Assembly: GCA_001466705.2 (NCBI GenBank)
Contig: LATX02000024.1
Span: 372,001-436,000, forward strand
Source of the DNA: Moniliophthora roreri
Lineage: Eukaryota; Basidiomycota; Agaricomycetes; Agaricales; Marasmiaceae
DNA: 64,000 nt
Reading direction: 5' to 3'
Below, in pieces: positions 20,221 through 32,496 of the stretch (its first letter is position 1; each line of letters begins with the position of its first letter). The translations under genes and the position numbers were made by a program. The notes under the pieces were generated by a model. That model was given only the letters and a program-made list of their open reading frames with translations, searched no databases and was not told the DNA's origin.

Positions 20221-22964
20221 TTCTTACTGTTTTACCACTTAATTCTACAATGTAAATCAACTCAGAAGTAGATAAATTACACCCCTGGAGAGCTGATTCA
20301 CAGCAGGAACATGTGCTGAAAGTTGCCAGTCACACCTGTCATAAGTACCTGCCACATACTGCCAAAAATAATTGGGACATATCTTGAATAAAAAAAAACA
20401 ATATCTCTTTCTCTTTTGCTTGTCTCCTGCTGTCCCTTGTGTCCTTTGCCCCTGGGGAAGTCAAATAAGCACTTTGGGCAGAATCTCAGCATGGGAGATA
20501 TAACATAATGCTGTTCTTTCCAGTTCTGAGACTACTATTACAAAAGTGGTCATGTGCTCAAATATGTGAAACATGTGCAAGAAAATACTTAAGAGATATA
20601 TGCTGAAAGTTACCACCCATGTATTTAAGCACTCTGGGGGTGTAACAGCTGCCCCAATTGTGTGTTAATGTAGAAACTGGAATGTGTATGTGACACAAGG
20701 CTGACATGAGGCTTCTCTGATATTATGAAGACAATTGAAAATCCAATAAAAGTGAATACTTAGTGTATTTCTAAGCTCTTGGAAGGCTTAGAGCTCAATG
20801 TAGGCTCTTGAAGCTCAAGTTGGGCTGAGAGAATGGGAGGAAGGCTATTGGGCACCACTTGAGAACTAACCAAGAACTCCTGCAACAGCTGCCCCAAACT
20901 GTTGCAAGGTGTGCTCCAAATCAGATGGGCCAGCAGCTCTTAGTCTCCAGCTAGCATCTTGTTATAGGTATGAATGAAATGGTCAGGGATTGACATGGCA
21001 TTATTGGAGCAGAATCTGTGAGGTAGAGATACTCTACAAATAAAAGAAAGAAACATATTAAAATTTAAATGGAAGAGAACAGATTGTATCAAGAAAAGAG
21101 AAGCTAAGTGCCACAGGCACTAAACCCAATCTAGTACTATCCTATGAAGAGGTTCATATGCTCTTCCACAATGTTATGGGTCCCAGGCAGTCATTGTCAC
21201 AGGGGAGGAGAGGGTAGGTTGCAACCTTCATAAGGCTCAATGTGAACTTGCATAAACTGACACAGATGGTTACTCAAGTTCACATCAAGTCATAGTTGGT
21301 TATATTGGAGTCACTGTTGTCTACATTGAGTTCTAGTAGGTCACATTATGTTCTACTGGTTACATTGAGTCCTAGTGGTCATGATGGATTCCAAGTATCA
21401 TATATAATCTCATATTAAGGTATTTCCCCCAGTAATCCCCACACACCAACTCAACAAATAAAAAATTAAGAAGTTAGAATATATACTATAAGTATCTGAT
21501 ACATACAGGCAAAGGTACAACAATACTAGAAACAACCTGGCTGAACCTCCTACTTGTCTAACTGTGTACAGGACAAAAGTATTCTGCCTGAGAGTAACAG
21601 ATCAGTGACAAGCATGCACAGCCAGATAAAGGAAAAGACTTGCCAAGTAGAGGTACTAGCACTAAGGTCTACAGCAATTGTCAGTTAAAAGTGCAAGAAA
21701 TAACAAATCAAGATTTATATCAAGCTTATTTACTGACAAGAAATCAGCTAGGTGGAGTCCAATTCAATGTGAGCACTCATCTATATTACCAAACATCAAA
21801 CATTGAAAAAGTTGGGATCTTGCAGTATCATGCCTGTATGTATAAGTGAGATAACAAATATGACATGTAAAAAGGCTGCTCACTTGTCATTTGAACTGAA
21901 GGAATGTTGGGAGTAGTGAAAGTTTGAGATGATGAGGGAATGCTGTAAATATAGAAGATGAGTATAGTATGGTTCACCTGTGTAATACACAACTCACCAC
22001 TATAGTAGGCATCATACAGCTTAGGGTCATACTCTATCTTAAAATTCCAACACCAAGTTACTGGGGCTTCAAGCAAATATGATTGTGTCTTGCTGCTTGA
22101 CATGTTGCAACTTGTTGCTTGAACCTATGATTCAGCATCAGGAGTGTCTGATAACTGAGAAAAGGAAATCAGCTTGCCTGGTGAGAGAACACCTATTACA
22201 TATCCTTGAGGACCTTGATGAACGTTGAGAGTCTTGAGAAAGACACTATGGGAGGACCAACAGCTATTTGGGTTGAAGGGAGATGGGAGGCTGATTATAT
22301 TGAGCTTTACTAAGGTAATAATCTATTGGAACTCAAAATATTGTCAATATATTAAAGTATAGTGTCTTGTACTATAGTAATCCAATATATTTAAACTCAT
22401 AGTGTTATGATAGCAAGATAACTTACAAAAACCAGTCTTGACAAGTTTGATAGAGTCTCAATTCTATGTAACTTGGCAGGTCAGCTGGTAAATTCTCAGG
22501 GATTTGACCTTTTTTATAAAATAGTATGCTACAAGTCTCAGTTTACAATGACTTATCTTCATCTGCCAATTTTTTTCCTTATGTGGAAGGTATAACTGAA
22601 TGGGAAAGTCATAGTCTGATAGATGCTGATAGATTGTTTTGTTTGGCTTGCATTAGAGCTTGTAATTACCATTGGACCCTAATGGCCCACTGCAGCAAGT
22701 ATACATCTAAATAACAATATCTGTAACATTGCTTTTCCTTCAATCTCTATGCATCAGGGCAAGAGAGCCTAACAGTGTATGTAGTCAGATGCCAAGACAT
22801 CAGAGGAATCTGGACACTGAAAAATAAATTTCATCTGTGCTCTGGATTACTACAAATAGATATGACTATCAATAATATCAATAATATTTATCTGCTTTCA
22901 TTATCTATGAAACATGCATTGGAGTTAGTGATCTCAGTCTTGCCCCCAGTGCTAATACAATTTT
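20221..22964. other. CpG-depleted sequence with one degenerate tandem repeat
   Basis: About 21285-21400 holds a degenerate tandem repeat of roughly 20 bp (..TTACATTGAGTCCTAGTGG.. variants). Elsewhere I see only short frames without protein-like pattern. Confidence 0.45.
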
Positions 22965-23255
22965 GCTTTCAACTTTCAAAGTAATAATCAAGACCCAATA
23001 AACAAAATATCTATAAGCACAAGTACACATTTCTATCTGAGAAGTTTTGAGCTTAAATTCCTGAATTACTAAGTGAGACATTGAAATTACTCTTGAGGTT
23101 GTAGTAACAGTGAACCATGCCCAACCAACTTACACAAATTTTAAACAAAGACCTACCTATTGTATAGGTTTTTTTAGTACAGACAGGCCTTGTGTCTTCT
23201 CAGAAGAGGTATAGGTTTTTGAACATTTTCAGTAGGATCTACAGTCTAATGATCA
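22965..23255. repeat. Dispersed repeat R1, copy 2
   Basis: Counterpart of 15830-16120, lying directly 3' of the X1 pseudogene. Confidence 0.55.
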
Positions 23256-23393
23256 CTATGATATTGTCAGAATCCATAGATTTGCAGCCATAAACTGCTG
23301 TCCAAAATGGTAGTAGTGGCATTGAGCACTAATATAAATTCATAGCTAGGATATGTATTGTGCATTGTTAATTATACAATCTACTTTGCCTCA

Positions 23394-25447
23394 TCATGCA
23401 TCTGGCACAACCTCCCATTCTGAGTCTTCATCTGACATCTCTGATTCATCTGATGTTTCTAAAATAGCATCCTCAGTATGAGAAAGAAGTCTGTTGTATA
23501 GATGACACACCTTCAATGAGCACAAAACAATCCTTGTGTTCTCTAGTACTGATAATCTCAAATTCTGGATAGCCCATACTCTGTGCCCACTCAGAGGTAG
23601 TAGGGTTAAAGCCCTGAGCCTTCTGCCAGTCTTGGAGGGCAGTGTAGACATGGGTTGGCCATGAGCGCAGCCGGGGATATCCTGTGTTGAATGTAAGCAC
23701 TGGAAGCCCCCACTGCTCACATTCCTCCTCTGACATCTGAGATTGACCAGTCTCATTGAAAGACCAAAAGTAAGAAATTCCTTCCATCCAGGATACAAGT
23801 TCCAATACTGTGGTAGGGAGGGGATGAAGAAAGAGGTAAATGGGTGTGGATAGTGTTTCTTCAATAGAGTATTTAGCATTATGGGGAGAGATTGTGGGGT
23901 GTTGAATAGATTGTATCTTCAGATAGGGTGGGGCAATAATAACTAGAGGGTAGAAGAAAAGATTAAACCATGTAATATATCAAATAGTGAGGGGACATAC
24001 AGAAGTTTTCCTTCCCCTTTGTAATATTAAGAGCATCAAAAACATGTGAAGATTGCAACAACCACTTCTTCCCAAACATTGACCAATCATAATCTACTTC
24101 AAGGTAAACATCCTTCCCTTGAACAGGACATAACTTGAAGCTGCAGATCTCTAAGCCTAAAACAAACCTAGAAACCACAATATCACTCACCGTATCAACC
24201 CCCCATCCAGCTCTGTTTTACCCACTAGTCCATTTGTTGACCAACAGCATAACAAACCAGCTCCTTGTGGCCACCTTGCAACAGCCTTCAATGATAGTGA
24301 GTAAATAGTGTTGAATTGAAGTCCACCTATGATGTCCATCAGGAGGTGATTGGGTGGATTATGCCATAGGCCCTGGAGATAGTAAGGCATTACTGAACTC
24401 CAGTTGGGATGGTCAGCATCCTTGGATTGGTGGTCTTCTGCCATCTGTGGGAACACATCCTCAAGAAAAATCATCTTCCAACTAGATAATGCACATTCCA
24501 ATACACTATTGTCCATGCTTGACCCAAATTTGCTGAAGAACCTAAAGGAGGTGTCGTCCTTCAACATGTCGACAGTAGATGGAACAACAATTGATCCAAC
24601 TGGATTCAAATGACCAAGTAGAAAGTCAGGACCATCAGGCCCACTGAAAAGCACACCACTAGTAGTGTTCATCCATATCATCTCCTCAAAGCATCCCATG
24701 TTTTTCTAGAACAGCCAAATGGTGTTAGCTCAAGAAATTGAGATGAGAGCAGAATTTCAGACTAGCCTTCAGATATTGAATGTAGACATTCATCCAGAGG
24801 GATCCTGTGTAAAAATGTGCACAGGGGATTAGTTCTATGAGTACTATCAGGATATGCTGTCAAAGGAAAGCTCAAGATGAGTTGTACCATGATGAAAAAT
24901 CAGTGCTGGGATTGCTGACTGGTTCATGCCAAATAGTTGTGGATTGCTGGCCATCTGTCAGAAATCTGCTATTACGCTCGCAAGTGATGGATGAAAGCTT
25001 ACTTGGTACGCGAGAACCGTTGAAAATCCTTCTCCCAAAAATCTTGTGCACCTTTGCCTTTGTAGATCATAGCGGTAAACTTGTGTTGCCGATCGACTAG
25101 TTTGATAATGTAGATTGTTCTTTGAGCTGATGACTTGCATCGACCGGCTAGTTTTCCATTTTGCCATTCCCAATTCCAATCTGAGAGCTCTCTAGAGTCT
25201 AGCTCCTTCACTTTGATCATGTCACCACGTATCACTTCTCGGAACTGCAAAACCTGTCAGTCCAAGGAAAGATGCTTGAAATAGCTGTCAAACTTACCTG
25301 GTCGTACTCAGTACGCTTCACCACTGCCTGGCCAGTGTTGAGATTGACGATACCTGCATTGATCGTGCTGTTGACCTGATCCCCCTGGACGTGGTTCAAG
25401 GTGTTTTCGCCTGTGATGACGGTGTGCGATGAATTAACGAAGCTCAT
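23394..25447 (-). pseudogene. Gene family X, copy 1 (splice-site lesions)
   Basis: Same eight-exon plan as the intact copy at 57367-59401: 25447-25298, 25244-25003, 24946-24888, 24834-24770, 24705-24191, 24140-24001, 23942-23511, 23470-23394. Every exon is open in the expected phase. The N-terminus is MSFVNSSHTVITGENTLNHV; later landmarks are WQNGKLAGR, WEKDFQRFSRT, NPQLFGMNQSAIPALIFHH, WMNTTSGVLFSGPDGPDF and SFRFFSKFG. The donor after exon 4 reads AA instead of GT, and no in-frame substitute is visible. The last acceptor reads GG instead of AG (one base earlier an AG would shift the tail). I therefore call it a pseudogene, probably recent. Exons 1-2 are CpG-rich while everything from exon 3 on is CpG-poor: the border of a CpG-depleted block runs through the gene near 24960. 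Function of the family unknown. Confidence 0.75.
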
Positions 25448-26689
25448 TTCCAGTGCTGAGCACAATAGTGATGGTAGAAAAGCAAGAATGGGTCATGGGG
25501 AACACAAGGAAATACAGCATTTATATCAATGAATCGAGTTATCGAATTGGATGAATACCTTTCGTAATTTCGATAGTGACATAACCTTACTTGGACTGCA
25601 CCTAAAAGTAAGGGCCGCTGACTCGATTTTCCCTGCAATACATATACTCATTCGATGCGCATAAATACAATTGGGAATGACATGGGCGAGCACATGTGCG
25701 GTCTGTTCAATGGGGCTTTGAGCCGAGCCGAGCCCGCAACATCACTAGTCTGTTGGAGCTTCAGCCATTCACTATATATGGGCGGCCAATGGTCTAGCAT
25801 TTTGGATAGAGTGGCGGTGTCAATCAACATTGCACTGCCTTTCTGCATCTGTGAGTAAAAATTGACGGTGAGCATTCAAATAAAAGGCGTACCATTTCGT
25901 TCAAGCCAGCTTCAATGTTGTGCACTTATGCGCCGTCGCCTTCAACGGCTAGTTCGTTTCTTCAAGAACGCAACAAAAGTAAAATTGCATGCTCCGCATC
26001 TATGAATCAATTAGTTGGAATTGAATCCTTTTTCCAGCAAGAACTTGATTAGCACTCATTGGTAGCCCTTCTAATCCCTCCCCAGATCCCAGTTGATTTC
26101 CCGCTCGCCAATGCCCATATTCCGATTTATCCCCATGTATAACAATCGCCAGACCCCGAAGCTTGAGGAGTGGTGGTCGTAATAATGGAAGAGTCACGGT
26201 GATGATCAGGTGGATGTGAATATGAGGCCTGACAGATTAGCTGCTGGCGCTATCACTATTACATGGTCGAGTCCAATTCAGCAACACTTGTCCAAAATAT
26301 GGCACCCATATTGTGAGTTCCGATGCAACCTCCAACATGTATTGGGAGATCGGGCGACGAAGTGGTTGGTCCTCACTGAGATGATGAACTGTATCCGATG
26401 ACATGCTGTGTCTCAAATCAATGCTGTTGACATTGGATTACTGGTTTGGAGACCGAGAGTGTGTCACACGACACTGAATATTTGAAAATTTCAGGAGTTA
26501 CACGCTGTGCGGGAAAGTTTCCCGCAAGAGCTCATATTTACAAAAGAGAAGAGATCTTCAAACAACAAGTCAGCGTCAGAGCTGCGCTGAGGTTAACCGA
26601 CTCACCTAGCTCCATTTTTCCGACTTCATATCCAATTCAATCGTGGTGGTTAGCGCGGAAATCCTTTTGAAGGTCCGATTCGTGCAAGT
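25448..26689. repeat. X upstream spacer, unit 1
   Basis: CpG-rich spacer shared with 59402-60463 and 61680-63400. Shared marks are GGGAACAC..ACAGCATTT just upstream of the X start, AAAAGGCG..CC, TTGATTAGCACT with CAGATCCCA/CTGATTTCC, and TATTTACAAAA with GTCAGCGTCAGAG. It probably holds the X promoter. It keeps the site (GGCGTACCATTTCG, about 25886) that in the 61.9-kb copy carries the hAT-type MITE. Confidence 0.65.
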
Positions 26690-26909
26690 TGCGGAGAAAG
26701 GGCAATAGGCGCCCGTCGACTCGGTGCTTTCTTCGCTACCACCACAACTTTGTTTCTCAGGCCCACTCTCGCTAGCCTTAGTCCTCTTCTATACAGTCAC
26801 ATAGCGGAACTCTGGCTCTCATTTTGCAGTCGTTTTTCCAGATTCACAAAGACCTTGTGATCCCGCACCTGTCAGGAGGTCTACTCACGCTGTCAAACTC
26901 AAACAGCAA

Positions 26910-27790
26910 CCCGCCGAGTCCACCGAATTTTGGAATGGCTTTATGCCAACCAACCCGCCTATTACAGGCCTTCCTTCCAAATGGGAATCTTTGGAAATGG
27001 TATTGGACGCTGCGAAAAAAAACTGCAATTGGGAGGTAAACTAGGTATCACGGAAGAAGAAAAGCAGAGCTCTGAACGATGGAGATTGAGAGTACGCGAG
27101 GTGAGCTGTAATCTCCTCCATGCTCCAGCTGAAGCGGATGAACGTTTATTCTACTCCTAGCTCCTTGCTCTCGCTATACCTCAGGACCCGACAGCGAATA
27201 CGTCCACCGAGCCCGCCTCGTTTTCCTCTGGATCCTCCATCTCTTATGTACACACGCTCCCAGACTCAGTAGAACCCGTGAAGATCCCATCACATCTCTT
27301 CTCCAAATCTCCAAGGTTACAGGTTAGCCAACTGTATCAACATACGCCGACAAGGTACCTGTTTTTATTCAACAAAAGGCCACGATCAGCAGACAAACAA
27401 ACGTTCCATCTCTCGAGTACGAAGGCTGAACGGGAAGTGCTAAAGCGATGCACTTTGAAGTTTGTACATGGTATCGCCCCCTCTTCGGCAGAGGCACAAA
27501 CCCTCGACCTCGCGAGCCAACTCGAAACCTTCATCACGCATCCACGATACGCTCCTTTTTATTAGAGGAGCTTGCAACCTGGAGTTCTTTTACAACCATA
27601 TTCGATCTTGGTTATGGGATGTGGCACTTGCTCCCTTCCTCATGCAGATTCAGGACGGCAAGTCGTATATCACTCCACACCAATGCAAGGGAATCAAACC
27701 GAGCGCCTCAAACAAGAAGGCGGTGATAAAAGATATTATCGTTCAGGATAGAACGTCGTCAGGAGGGAACCTGAGCCTACATTGGATGTG
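26910..27790 (+). pseudogene. IDO-family relic 1 (indoleamine 2,3-dioxygenase-like)
   Basis: Frameshifted, start-less copy of the frame read at 60793-61373. Landmarks in changing frames are FWNGF, KLGITEEEKQSSERWRLRVRE, then after an intron-like GTGAGC..CTCCTAG stretch VHRARLVFLWILH, and further on FLFNK, a long helix-like region and NLEFFYNHIRSWLWD (about 27590). In true IDO enzymes these belong to the N-terminal domain, the PPVLTYAD region and the segment before the haem-binding core. The sequence before 26910 lacks about 130 bp, including the start codon, compared with the 60.7-kb copy. The enzyme family opens the indole ring of tryptophan; this copy cannot make one. Confidence 0.65.
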
Positions 27791-27849
27791 ACGGCACGCC
27801 CTCAGGTACGAACTCTTTTCATGTTCTTTCCATCTCCCTCTCAACCGTT

Positions 27850-28145
27850 GCTTTCGGATGTCTAGTGCCACGGGAATCATTCGCTCTCAGCTGCATCAAA
27901 CTTTGCTACCTTTTGGCCGCTGATCCCATATGTCGGACATCCAATTCGCGAGACGAGAGCTCGACGAAGAACCAGCCGCCGAACTTATACAAAGATTTTG
28001 CTATCGCGATTGTAAGATACAAAGCCCGACTTCTCGGCTCGAGATTTCTCGCTGCCATCCTCCTTGGTCCTTTGCACCAAGTTCCGTCTATAGGTGTCCC
28101 AGTGTTGCAGCGTTCACTTGTTATAGGCCTCGTTTCGTGTGGCAT
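27850..28145 (+). repeat. Dispersed repeat R3, copy 1
   Basis: Follows the IDO relic and recurs at about 38092-38390 and 56143-56420: GTGCCACGGGAATCATTCGC, CTGCATCAAACTTTGCTACC, AGCCCGACTTCTCGGCTCGA, TTCCGTCTATAGGTGTCCCA. It may be the 3' flank of the ancestral IDO gene. Confidence 0.7.
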
Positions 28146-31100
28146 TTGGGTAGCAGAATAGGAATTAGGGAGCCTGTAGGACAGTAGGAGCGCGCTACGC
28201 AAATACCATGATTCATCGACTATATTTACACATAGTAGTCCCAAGGTACTGAACACGACCAAATTCAGACACATTGAACCACTTCCCACTGCGAACTGTA
28301 ATTAACTATAAACGCAAGTGATATTAATCAGCAGTGGTACGTTTAACGTTGAACACATAAGGTGTAGCATGGTGTTACTCACCTTGACCTTTCCTGATAA
28401 TCTGGGAGTCTGGGCACACAATATGTCTTGCGTTCGAACAGCTCAGAACCATCGGTGTCCTTGTGCCCTCGATACGGGTTTCGATGTGCACATGGGGCGA
28501 GGCTCGACGAAGTAAACTTGTGGTATGTCAAGGCCATGGCAGAGTTAGAAGCTTGATTGATTTTGGCTGAAGCCAGTCTCGAGTCACCGTGGATCGTCGT
28601 AAACCACTACAACCGGCAGACATCAGAAAGATGACAAGGCGAAGAAAACAACCAGCATACTTGATATTTTGCTCGCCGCGCAGCACTGACCAACTTGGGA
28701 ATGATAAGACTGGGGTTCGACAGTGGTGTTCGACAGTGGTGTAGGCAACTTTCGACGCCGCTTGGCAGGACATTTGGGGGACATCCGATGTCTATCAAAC
28801 GCGGTATTGCTCATTCTGAGCTGGATGGCAGCGTGCTGAAATCACCCTATCCATATTGTAGCGTTGAGATGTTGTAGTTGGTTGCCGAAGACCAAAGGGA
28901 TGTCCAGATACGGGGTTGGTCTTTGTCTTTGGGTCCGAGTACAAAACTTTTGCCATCACCTGCGGAAGAGCGAAAATCACCCATGTCCCATTCTACGTAT
29001 CTCGTTTCCTAACCATACGCCAAGAGCTGATTCTAAGTAGTTGGTCAGTAGGAGTCGGATTCAAGTGGAAAAAAATGAACGTACCCTGTGTAACCAGCTA
29101 TCGTGCCCATGCGCCCTCTTCTCCGGAGACCACGTACGCACTTAGAGTTCGTTTATCCCCAATTCACTCTCGTGTGGACAGAGTTAGGGCTTGAACGAGC
29201 GTGTGGGTGAGCGGGGAGTCAATCGAGTTGGAATTGCTGAGCGCTGAGGCCTAATAGTTAAGCGATATCCCTATCCCATTGTCATAGAGTTACAGGCACA
29301 GGTTTTATTCTCTGTCATCTTCATTCCAAGGACGAGAGTGGGACCGAAATGCTGGCTACTGTTGTTTTGTCAATGAGTACCGAAAACTCAAAGAAGACGG
29401 CAGTAAACGCACCTTCAACCCTGAACACCAGCGCAGAAGACTACAAAGCAATCGAGCGGAAACCCAGTTGGCCGGTCTTTCCAGGGCTAGTTTCCGTTAT
29501 ATGCGCATCTCGATTGAACTTGAGGCGAGGGCGGTTGTTGTGAGAGGAAGAAAGTTCATATTCTGCCTTGATATGTTTCCTCCAGGATTAACGGGAGAGT
29601 GTAGAAATCGTGTGAACAGAAAGGCGAGAACCCATTGAGCGCTTCGCGGGTGTGGTGATGTGAGGCGTAGTGGTGGTGGTATTGATGCAAGTCGCAATTC
29701 CGGTTCCGAGTTGAGCTCTGCGTCCACATCGCTGTAAATCTTCAAACTCATCTCTTCTACAGTGCATCTAGATATACTGGATTCAGGAATCTTGGAGAAA
29801 TCGATAAATGTCATAGCACAAGTAGGATAGAAACCAAGAACACCGATATTAAGACGGCTACGTCACAGACTACAGCTCAAGCAGCGCTAGATCCCCACAT
29901 ACAAGTATACGACCAAATCTATTGATTATATGCTGGCACTCAACTCTACAATCACTTCTGACCACGAACAATTCCGGATTGTTGCAAATACAAGTGATCA
30001 GCGACAGTCAAATGAAGATGGGTGCAAGATGTAACCTACCTTCTCCTTCGACCACCGTGTATCGAGGTAATCTTGCACGGTCTGCTAGACCCGAAGAGTA
30101 GTATAGGCAGCAGGAGGCCGCGAGCGCAGCTCAACCCGACTGATTTCATCTGCTCCGAGCCATGTCAGAAGCCCAGAAATATATGCGGCTGCAGCCGCGT
30201 TCTTCTACCTTCCGACGTATACGGTACACATGGGGATGAGATTCGCGAAAGATATAACGGTTGACGTGCTAGCTGGGTGTTCACTATTGCATAGTTAAAG
30301 CCGCGAACCGCCAAGTGCGCTGAAGTGTCGAGATACTATCCGGTAGACATCAGAAGGACGACAAGGCAATGAAAACTGCAAACACACCTTGATGCCTTTC
30401 AAACTTCTCCTCACCCAGCGCTGAGCAAATGGCATGAAAGCTTGAATGAGAACCAAAAGTGGTGGCCAAAGGTCGACGACCGAGTGCCAAGGGTAGCGCA
30501 AGCTTGACGAAGCCCAACGTCTATCGAGTTCCCCACGGGATACATGATATCCGTATTGTATTGAGATGTTCGACGGACCTGTTACTTCGGCGACCGATGG
30601 CATACTCAGATGCAGGCTAGTCTAGGTACGAACGCTGTGAGGCTATTGATGGCAGAAAGTAGAATGTAATGTTAGACCACTGTGATATCAAGCTGAAGAC
30701 AAAACATACCTTGCAGAAAACGACCATGCGAGTACTTATCATTTCATGCACCAGTTTCTGTTCACTCAAGTTTAAGTACGCGCTGAACGGCGAAGCGGGT
30801 CCCGTTATATGGCAAGAAACCATCAGTGGGTTAGACCATGGGAGAGCGAGAGAGCGTACCTACCGTAGAGCAAAAACGCTATCCCGATCCGCAGCCCATG
30901 ATAAGACAGCCCCAAAGCTAGGGTCTGGGAAGATGTACTGGCCTTGAATTTTCGTTTAACGGAGAAGCCAGAAAGGACGTGGAGCAATCTGAGTCGCGCA
31001 GCGGGAGTTTGCGGTCGTAGTTCGGTGTAGACGCTCCATATGAGAAGGAGAGCAAGAGCCGAGTCTATAAGTAGTTTGTTAGTAAGACATACAACTCGTA

Positions 31101-32496
31101 GAAAGAGGGCGAACGCACTCCATACAACCAACCCCAAGGCTATTGTTTCTTCTCCTAGAACCATTTGCCCGAATGTACCATATTCATGACAGCATTTGAA
31201 AATGGACAGGTGCAGGTAACTAGTAACGAGAGGGTAGCGTCCGCAATCGAGGGATTAGAGCCGAGGGATCTCCAAATCCACGGCCTGTCCCATTTTGTAG
31301 AGGAAGAATCGAGGACGAGAGTTCAGGCTTCTTCTCCATTTGAAGGTGACGAAATGCTAGCTATATTACTGTTAGCGCGAGAGCTCCAAGAAGACTTGAA
31401 TTTGACAGGCGTACCTTACAGCCCGTGCTTCCATCCAGAATACTGCGAAGATATTGAGGGGATACCCAGTTGGTCGTTCTGCGGATCAGCTCAGCTTGAT
31501 TGAACAATGGGTGCGAGGACAGTTGTTGTCAGACGAAGAAAGCTTGCCTGTCTCGACGTGTTGGAAAATGTGGAAAACTTCGTGAACGGTCACGGCGTAG
31601 TCAAGAGACGCGTTGTCGGAGATCCAAAGTGATTACATACCATCTCCGTTTCCATCTTTAATCGCTACACGTCGAACGAGCCTAGTCATCACGATGCGCT
31701 GATGTTTCCTTTGACTTCGACGTATTGCTGACCTCTTTATCTGACTTTTAGCTTCAATGCTCTAAATTCTCCGTTATCCTCGTCACTCGAACGCGAGCCG
31801 ATCACTCAAAGAAGGATGAACGATGTGGCTTTAAGAAGGAATACAGGGAAGAAATGGTGCGTTCTTCGTACTTGGGGCAGACTTGCTTCCTCACTCAATC
31901 TCAGGACTGCGAGTCGTGTATCCTGCACAAAGGAACCCGCTAGAGCACCGCAAATAGGAGCAGTGATAAAAGACACTACTATTTAGGATAGAACGTTGTC
32001 AAGAAGAAACTTTGGCGCGCACTAGGTTTAACGACACACCTCAGGTACGAACAGTCCTTGCTCGTTCCATCTTGTTCTCAATCATCGTTTTTCAGCTGTC
32101 CGCTGTCCGGCTGCTGATCCCGCATGCTGCTCGTTCAATTTGTGAGCAGAGAGTCTGAAAACATCAAGTCGTCGAAACTAACAACAGCTGTACAAGAGCT
32201 CAATTTCGCAAGCCGAAGCCCACCTCCTTCAGCTTCACTCCAAGAACACAGTACGCACATGTATCGAGAAGACTAGGCGCCAACACCACGTCACTGCTGC
32301 GGCATTGGTATAATGACTACATTGTCCCGTTGACCAGCACCACGTCACGTCGACGCGACCCGCTAAGGTTTATTAGGTATAGTATATACATATCAGACAA
32401 AATCCTGAGAACTGATACAAATTCGTAGCCAGGACATGTATCATACATCATTAATCATACAGTCCGCTTCACCTCATCATGCATCCAGAACCATAG
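28146..32496. other. CpG-rich duplicated region without a defensible gene
   Basis: 28290-29190 is related to 38540-39190 (AAGGTGTAG..GGTGTTACTCACCTTGACC). 29215-30760 is the parent-like form of the CpG-decayed segment at 46690-48590, and 31150-31650 resembles 29215-29660. On the minus strand, 31164-30823 has a hydrophobic, membrane-like frame (LALLLIWSVYTELR) and 30603-30295 another protein-like frame (VVDLWPPLLVLIQAFMPFAQ). I could not chain them into a gene. They may be relics of one unknown multi-exon membrane-protein gene. Confidence 0.4.

Noticed and set aside
31165..31503. Plus-strand frame of 112 codons
   Set aside because: TTG start; it overlaps a segment that is repeated at 29.2 and 46.7 kb and aligns there without keeping the frame.
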